DNA of 13,314 nucleotides. Source: CAZOKZ01 sp964580585 (GTDB lineage Bacteria > Sumerlaeota > Sumerlaeia > SLMS01 > JAHLLQ01). The stretch covers positions 1 through 13,314 of the forward strand of contig CAZOKZ010000093.1 in NCBI GenBank assembly GCA_964580585.1, read 5' to 3'. The notes under the pieces are model-generated. The model was not told where the DNA came from. It did not search any database and saw nothing but the letters and a program-made list of their open reading frames with translations. This document shows positions 8,454 through 13,314 of this stretch, piece by piece. A program made the position numbers and the translations under genes. How positions within the stretch are numbered: the first letter of the stretch is position 1; each line of letters starts with the position of its first letter.

Positions 8454-8500
8454 TCCGGAATCATCACCAAGAAACTCGTATGATGGAATATGTCTTTCTT

Positions 8501-8821
8501 TTATTCTTTCTTCGGTGCGTTCCAAAGATATTCAAACGGTGGCGGCCAAAATGCAGGATCACGTTCCCAGTCTATATTACCGTCTCCCAATACAGGATGA
8601 TGGAGTATGCACATCGCCCAATAATATGGTGTTTCGTGAAACGTTAAATCCTTGTCGTCGTTACTTAAGTCTTTGCTTTTCCAAAACCTGTTCATTAAAT
8701 TTACAGCCTCCTCTTTTGATACTTCTCCAAATTTTTGAAGCACTTCCATAACCTCATCGAAATACCATCGAGTTTTTTTCGATGTGGTAAATGTAAATTC
8801 TATTTTTTGTTCTTCTGCCAT
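8501..8821 (-). CDS. Hypothetical protein (106 aa), second gene of a two-gene operon
   Basis: I do not recognise a named family. The protein is soluble, acidic to neutral and rich in aromatics, with no signal peptide or membrane segment. It shows a helical first half (EVMEVLQKFGEVSKEEAVNL then NRFW) and a motif FHETPYYWAMCILHHP, with Trp/Pro-rich sequence near the end. The ATG at 8821 is preceded by a GAGGGGGG ribosome site that lies between the two genes; the upstream gene stops only 13 bases before, so they are very likely cotranscribed and translated together. Its DNA is clearly AT-richer than that of the upstream partner. The coding sense is supported by the ribosome site, spacing and protein-like composition. 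An overlapping plus-strand frame (8437-8751) looks like a shadow. Confidence 0.7.
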   Translation of the reverse strand: MAEEQKIEFTFTTSKKTRWYFDEVMEVLQKFGEVSKEEAVNLMNRFWKSKDLSNDDKDLTFHETPYYWAMCILHHPVLGDGNIDWERDPAFWPPPFEYLWNAPKKE

Positions 8822-8834
8822 CTGTTGCCCCCCC

Positions 8835-9188
8835 TCAACCCGTCTTTTGTCCGCTGAACTTGTCTTCCTCGTCGCGGAAGAGCACGTTGAACGTGGTCAT
8901 CGAGCCGTAAATGCGCGTGATGTATTGCTGGAGTTCGAGCCGGTCGCCGTCGTCGAGCTTCGGGTGGTTGTTGATCTTCTGTTCCAGCACGCGCAGCGAT
9001 TCGCGCATCATCACGATCTTGTGAAAGAACACCTCGACGTCGATTTCCTTCGGCTTCAGCGAATCGTTCTCGGGCTGGAGGATCATTTTGCCGCCGTGCC
9101 ATTTACCGCCCAGCTTCGAGCGGCGCGGGCCGAACCATTCTTCGAGAGCTTCGATCATTAGTTGTTTGAGTTCGTTGCGGTTTTCCAT
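8835..9188 (-). CDS. Hypothetical protein (117 aa), first gene of a two-gene operon
   Basis: The family cannot be named with confidence. The protein is soluble and mostly helical, with an N-terminal ALEEWFGPRRSKLGGKWHGG segment, a strand-like KMILQP, and two helical stretches (EVFFHKIVMMRESLRVLEQK and DRLELQQYITRIYGSM) ending in a charged tail. It has no signal peptide or membrane segment. ATG 9188 has AGGAG 8 bases upstream. It ends 13 bases before the next gene on the same strand, so the two form an operon. The well-formed amphipathic helices suggest a small structural or protein-binding role, but no function can be given. Confidence 0.75.
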   Translation of the reverse strand: MENRNELKQLMIEALEEWFGPRRSKLGGKWHGGKMILQPENDSLKPKEIDVEVFFHKIVMMRESLRVLEQKINNHPKLDDGDRLELQQYITRIYGSMTTFNVLFRDEEDKFSGQKTG

Positions 9189-9246
9189 GGGGTTTTCTCC
9201 TAAGAAATTCAGAAAGGTGCGAGGGAAATCTTAGATTTAAAATCCT

Positions 9247-9282
9247 AACCACGAAGGCACGAAGACACAAAGATTTCACGAA
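9247..9282. repeat. Short-period ACGAAG repeat, probable dispersed intergenic element
   Basis: ACGAAGGC, ACGAAGAC and ACAAAGAT follow with an 8-base period, then ACGAAG again after TTC. Sequences of the form CCACGAAGGCACGAAGACACGAAG recur between genes in many environmental bacterial genomes, often as one arm of a long imperfect hairpin beside small accessory genes. Only one arm is visible here. It lies between the toxin remnant and the start of the two-gene operon. Confidence 0.5.
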
Positions 9283-9322
9283 GAGTCAATTCGGTGGTCG
9301 ATGGATTTCCTCGTGCGCGTTG

Positions 9323-9656
9323 CTAACGTTCTGGATTATGAGGGAAGCCCCCAATATCCTCTTTCAAACGACGAGGCAGGTCCATTTTTTCATGCAGCAC
9401 GGTCAGTAGGCCAATGACACCCGAAGGAAGTCGGCGAAAAAAAAGATAATGATGTTCATAGCGAAGGAGGAAAACGCCCTCAAATCCTTCGTACGCAACG
9501 GGCTTCCATTCTGCCGGTGAGGGCAGCGGTCTTTTCGAATGCCGCATGGAGGCCATAAATGTAACGGTCGGCTTGATCCACTCCCCAGTTTTCCTCGGTG
9601 TAGAGCCAGACTTCAACAAGTCGTTTTTGCGCGTGGGGAAATATCTTAGTGGGCAT
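9323..9656 (-). pseudogene. parE: ParE/RelE-type toxin, broken by a single-base frameshift
   Basis: From ATG 9656, overlapping the antitoxin gene by 11 bases, the frame reads MPTKIFPHAQKRLVEVWLYT and on through DQADRYIYGLHAAFEKT to EARCVRRI, then stops at TGA 9482-9480 after 58 residues. Dropping one A (9488 or 9489) joins this to GFEGVFLLRYEHHYLFFRRL and a normal end at 9323, restoring a 110-residue ParE-like toxin. The first part has the ParE helical hairpin and the second the RelE/ParE beta sheet with the HEKMDLPRRL tail. ParE toxins usually act on DNA gyrase. As read, the toxin should be inactive. A frame starting at 9619 covers only the second half, with a wrong N-terminus. The site is not a long homopolymer, so real mutation seems likelier than a read error. 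Confidence 0.85.
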
Positions 9657-9909
9657 TACGCGCCTTTTCGGCTTTGGCGGCGGCGATCACGGCCTTCGGA
9701 TCGAACACTTCAAATTCTTCTTCGGAGGCCTCCATACCGGCCTTGATTTCCTGGTGCAAATTCGCCCAGCGACGCTTTTCTTCCTGCTCGTAGTCGCGGC
9801 GGATCAGATCGCGAATATATTCGCTGGCGGACCCATAGAGCCCCTGAGTGCGTTCTTCGACGAACTGACGCATCAGGTCAGGTAGACGGACGTTGATTCC
9901 TTCGGCCAT
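9646..9909 (-). CDS. parD: ParD-like ribbon-helix-helix antitoxin
   Basis: 87 residues. The N-terminus (INVRLPDLMRQFVEERTQGL followed by YGSASEYIRDLIRRD) is a typical ribbon-helix-helix DNA-binding domain of ParD/CopG antitoxins. The acidic and Ala-rich tail (EEEFEVFDPKAVIAAAKAEK) is the kind of flexible part that wraps around ParE. ATG 9909 has AAGGAA about 7 bases upstream. Its stop codon overlaps the toxin start by 11 bases, the usual coupled arrangement. The antitoxin normally neutralises the toxin and represses its own promoter; an 8-bp inverted repeat at 9942-9971 is a possible operator. The gene looks intact although its toxin partner is frameshifted. Confidence 0.85.
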   Translation of the reverse strand: MAEGINVRLPDLMRQFVEERTQGLYGSASEYIRDLIRRDYEQEEKRRWANLHQEIKAGMEASEEEFEVFDPKAVIAAAKAEKARNAH

Positions 9910-9941
9910 GGAAAGTTCCTTTCATTCGCAACAATAGTTCA

Positions 9942-9971
9942 TGTCCCACAACACCCCTCTTCCGTGGGACA
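9942..9971. promoter_or_regulatory. 8-bp inverted repeat upstream of parD, possible operator
   Basis: TGTCCCAC (9942-9949) and GTGGGACA (9964-9971) are perfect inverted copies with 14 bases between them, so the half-sites are 22 bp apart, about two helical turns. The repeat ends 33 bases before the antitoxin start. It could be an autoregulatory operator for the ParD protein. On the plus strand TTCTTTTT follows shortly after, so a terminator is another reading, but no plus-strand gene needs one here. Confidence 0.35.
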
Positions 9972-10123
9972 GCTTCTTTTTATGCCTGATGTTGGCGATT
10001 TGGCAAGGCGTAATGCAATTGCCAAAGACGCGACCAGCTCTTTTACCGGCTCAAAGCCTGAACTTGCGGCATACTCGCGACAGAACTTGCGACGTCGTCG
10101 AGGAACGGAAGCAGAAAGCACGT

Positions 10124-11683
<1,560 letters not shown>

Positions 11684-11778
11684 CTTCTGAGTTCCGTATT
11701 TCAAAATTCTAAGCCTCTAAATATCGCAGGATCGCGCGCGCGTCAATGTAAGTGTAGCTTTTTCAGTACTCTATGATT

Positions 11779-11793
11779 TGGCATGACGCTTGA
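11779..11793 (+). promoter_or_regulatory. Candidate sigma-54 (-24/-12) promoter of the efflux operon
   Basis: TGGCATGACGCTTGA matches the consensus TGGCACGNNNNTTGC at 9 of 11 fixed positions with exact spacing between the GG and TTG elements. The weak point is A instead of C at the last -12 position. Transcription would begin near 11804, about 37 bases before the first gene. The neighbouring divergent gene encodes a sigma-54 activator, which strengthens the call. Confidence 0.6.
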
Positions 11794-11840
11794 TTTAGAC
11801 AACCTTGCCTGAAGTAAGGCCATTTCCGAAAGGGTAAGTC

Positions 11841-12128
11841 GTGATCATGTGGATCGAGTTCATTCAATTACGCAAGGCCAAGGTAGATTCCGAACTGTCG
11901 GTCACGCTCAGGAAACAGGTCGAGACAATGCAGGAAACGGAAGGGCTGAAGGAAACTCTCGTGCTCCAACATGCGCGCTACCCAAGCGATCTGGGGATCG
12001 TGCTGATCTGGGAATCGAACTGCCAAAGCGACGGGAGCCCGCACGGAACGTATCTGTCCGAATTTCTATCCGACTATGGCTCGGTCGATCATGCAGTGTG
12101 GAGGAACGAACAACCCGCTGTCGATTGA
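11841..12128 (+). CDS. Small hypothetical protein, possible ABM-like alpha/beta fold
   Basis: 95 residues from GTG 11841, which has AGGG 7 bases upstream; ATG 11847 is an alternative. The predicted order is strand (MWIEFIQLR), helix (SELSVTLRKQVETMQE), strand (LVLQHARYP then LGIVLIWES), helix (GTYLSEFLSDYGSVDHAVW). This resembles the ferredoxin-like fold of antibiotic-biosynthesis-monooxygenase and dimeric alpha-beta barrel proteins, but the similarity is by eye only. There is no signal peptide, so it acts in the cytoplasm. It is the first gene after the sigma-54 promoter candidate and ends 46 bases before the efflux adaptor gene, so the two are probably cotranscribed. It might bind or modify a small molecule linked to the pump; that is inference. 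Confidence 0.65.
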   Translation: MIMWIEFIQLRKAKVDSELSVTLRKQVETMQETEGLKETLVLQHARYPSDLGIVLIWESNCQSDGSPHGTYLSEFLSDYGSVDHAVWRNEQPAVD

Positions 12129-12174
12129 CCGCAACGCAAGCTGTCGTTGCCGCAAAAAAACGAAGGAGTTAAAA

Positions 12175-13314
12175 ATGAAAGTTTTGAATGCCATTTCCCG
12201 GCCATTGGCCGGTCCGGTGAAACACGTCCTGCCACTTGCCTTGGCGGCCTTGATTCTGGGCGGTTGCAAAGAGACCAAGACCACAGAATCCGCACCCGCG
12301 ATTCGCGCCGTTCGCTCCATCGTTGTCGAAAAACATTCCATCGCGGATTCCATCGTCGTGACCGGCCATCTTCGCGCTCGCGACGAGGTCAGTTTGGGCT
12401 TCCGTCTCCCGGGTAAGCTGATCGAGCGGAATTTGGATGTCGGCGAAGAAGTCAGCCCCGGCGAATTGGTCGCGCGGCTCGATGACGAAATGGAACGCAA
12501 TGCCCGAAATGCTGCCGAGGCGGATTTCGTCGCGGCGCAGGCCGCTCTCGAACAAACGGAAGCTTCCGAAAAGCGTGTGAGCAAACTGTTCGATGACGGC
12601 GTGGTGTCGCGCAACGAATACGACATTGCCTTGCGCCAGCTCAAAACAACGAAAGCGCAGGTGAACGCCGCGCAAGCCAGGCTGAAATCCGCCGAAGAAC
12701 AACTTGGTTTCACGGAATTGAAAGCCGAGACCGCAGGCGTGGTGACGCAGACGGGCGCGGAACCCGGCGAGGTCGTGCAGGCAGGCCAGACGATCCTGAA
12801 GGTGGCGCGCCAAACGGGACGCGACGCGGTCTTCGAGATGCCTGCATGGGTCATCCGCGAAGGGCTGGCGGTGAATCAGGAAATCGCGGTCGCGTTGTCG
12901 GACAATAGCGCCATCGGGGCGATGGGTCGCGTGCGTGAAATCTCGCCGCAAGCGGACCCCATCACCCGAAACTATGAAGTGAAGGTGGAACTGATCGATC
13001 CACCCGTCGAGATGTACCTCGGCGCGACGGTGACTGGCGTCATTCAGCGGGACACCGAGCCGCGCGTGGAAATCCCGTCCACGGCGCTGACGATGTTGAA
13101 GGACAAGCCAGCGGTTTGGGTGCTCGATGGCAAGAAAAACCGCGTCGAACGGCGCGAAATCCAGATCGAGCGGTACACGCCGCAATCGGTGCTTGTGCGG
13201 GAAGGGCTGGAGCCTGGCGAGCGCGTCGTCACCGCAGGCGTTCAGGAGCTTCATGAAGGCGATCAGATTTTGAGAATGAAAAAGTTCCCGACTTCGCGGT
13301 TCGATTTGGGGAAG
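12175..13314 (+). CDS. RND efflux periplasmic adaptor lipoprotein (membrane fusion protein), 3' end outside window
   Basis: ATG 12175 has AAGGAG 6 bases upstream. 380 codons are open to the window edge with no stop seen. The N-terminus has a lipobox LILGGC (Cys31), so the protein is a lipoprotein held in the inner membrane. A biotinyl/lipoyl-like half motif (GHLRARDEVSLGFRLPGKLI, residues 64-83, then DVGEEVSPGELVARLD) is followed by a coiled-coil hairpin (about 105-175) with the LFDDGVVSRNEYD turn. Next come the second half motif (ETAGVVTQTGAEPGEVVQAG), a beta-barrel (about 220-290) and a membrane-proximal domain with the usual EGLEPGERVVTAGVQEL ending. This is the order of AcrA/MexA-family adaptors, which bridge an RND pump and an outer-membrane channel. 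The pump gene is expected just downstream. Little protein remains to be added, so the stop is probably close. Confidence 0.93.
   Translation, partial: MKVLNAISRPLAGPVKHVLPLALAALILGGCKETKTTESAPAIRAVRSIVVEKHSIADSIVVTGHLRARDEVSLGFRLPGKLIERNLDVGEEVSPGELVARLDDEMERNARNAAEADFVAAQAALEQTEASEKRVSKLFDDGVVSRNEYDIALRQLKTTKAQVNAAQARLKSAEEQLGFTELKAETAGVVTQTGAEPGEVVQAGQTILKVARQTGRDAVFEMPAWVIREGLAVNQEIAVALSDNSAIGAMGRVREISPQADPITRNYEVKVELIDPPVEMYLGATVTGVIQRDTEPRVEIPSTALTMLKDKPAVWVLDGKKNRVERREIQIERYTPQSVLVREGLEPGERVVTAGVQELHEGDQILRMKKFPTSRFDLGK

Noticed and set aside
8437..8751. 104-residue plus-strand open frame after the ORF6N remnant
   Set aside because: It overlaps the 106-residue minus-strand gene that has a good ribosome site and operon spacing, and its own sequence looks random.
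9939..10121. 60-residue minus-strand open frame between parD and the activator gene
   Set aside because: It has no recognisable domain or clear ribosome site, and it runs through the inverted repeat upstream of parD. The stretch 9910-10123 is best treated as intergenic or as unrecognisable debris.
12169..13254. 361-residue minus-strand open frame over the efflux adaptor
   Set aside because: The plus strand encodes a lipobox, paired lipoyl motifs and a coiled-coil hairpin with a proper ribosome site. The minus frame is Arg/His/Phe-rich and unrecognisable.

Overview
This window looks like chromosomal DNA of a Gram-negative bacterium: it has a lipoprotein efflux adaptor, a sigma-54 activator, secreted proteins with Sec signal peptides, and Shine-Dalgarno sites of the AGGAG/GGAGG type. 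Most genes are moderately GC-rich. The mix of a bacterial deoxyhypusine-synthase-like enzyme, a large DUF5117/DUF4953-type zinc metalloprotease and a DUF5122 plus FG-GAP secreted protein would suit a Planctomycetota, Sumerlaeota or similar environmental lineage. The phylum cannot be fixed from this sequence alone.

Left part (1-7797). After about 350 bases without a gene there is a minus-strand deoxyhypusine synthase family gene (348-1316). Divergent from it is a gene for a very large secreted repeat protein (1561-4833, about 12-13 DUF5122-like repeats followed by five FG-GAP/VCBS calcium-loop repeats). That gene converges on a secreted metzincin-type metalloprotease (4900-7797, minus). A strong hairpin sits between the two stop codons, with a T-rich tail on the metalloprotease side.

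Middle part (about 7798-10123) is an accessory and partly decayed segment. It holds the 3' remnant of an ORF6N-domain gene with a lost N-terminus and a frameshift, a two-gene minus-strand operon of unrecognised small proteins (9188 to 8501), a degenerate ACGAAG-type short-period repeat, and a ParDE-like toxin-antitoxin pair. The antitoxin is intact. The toxin frame is broken by one extra base, and the full toxin can be rebuilt by removing it. Short tandem and inverted repeats punctuate this stretch.

Right part (10124-13314) is a regulatory and efflux block. A GAF-AAA+-Fis sigma-54 enhancer-binding protein (minus) is divergent from a small gene and an RND-type periplasmic adaptor lipoprotein (plus, running off the window). 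A good -24/-12 sigma-54 promoter candidate lies in the divergent intergenic region and points at the efflux genes. The likely reading is that the activator senses a signal through its GAF domain and switches on the efflux operon next to it.

The most informative observations are the sigma-54 promoter and activator pairing, the frameshifted ParE toxin beside an intact ParD, the DHS-like enzyme lacking a key histidine, and the unrecognised two-gene operon whose members differ in base composition.
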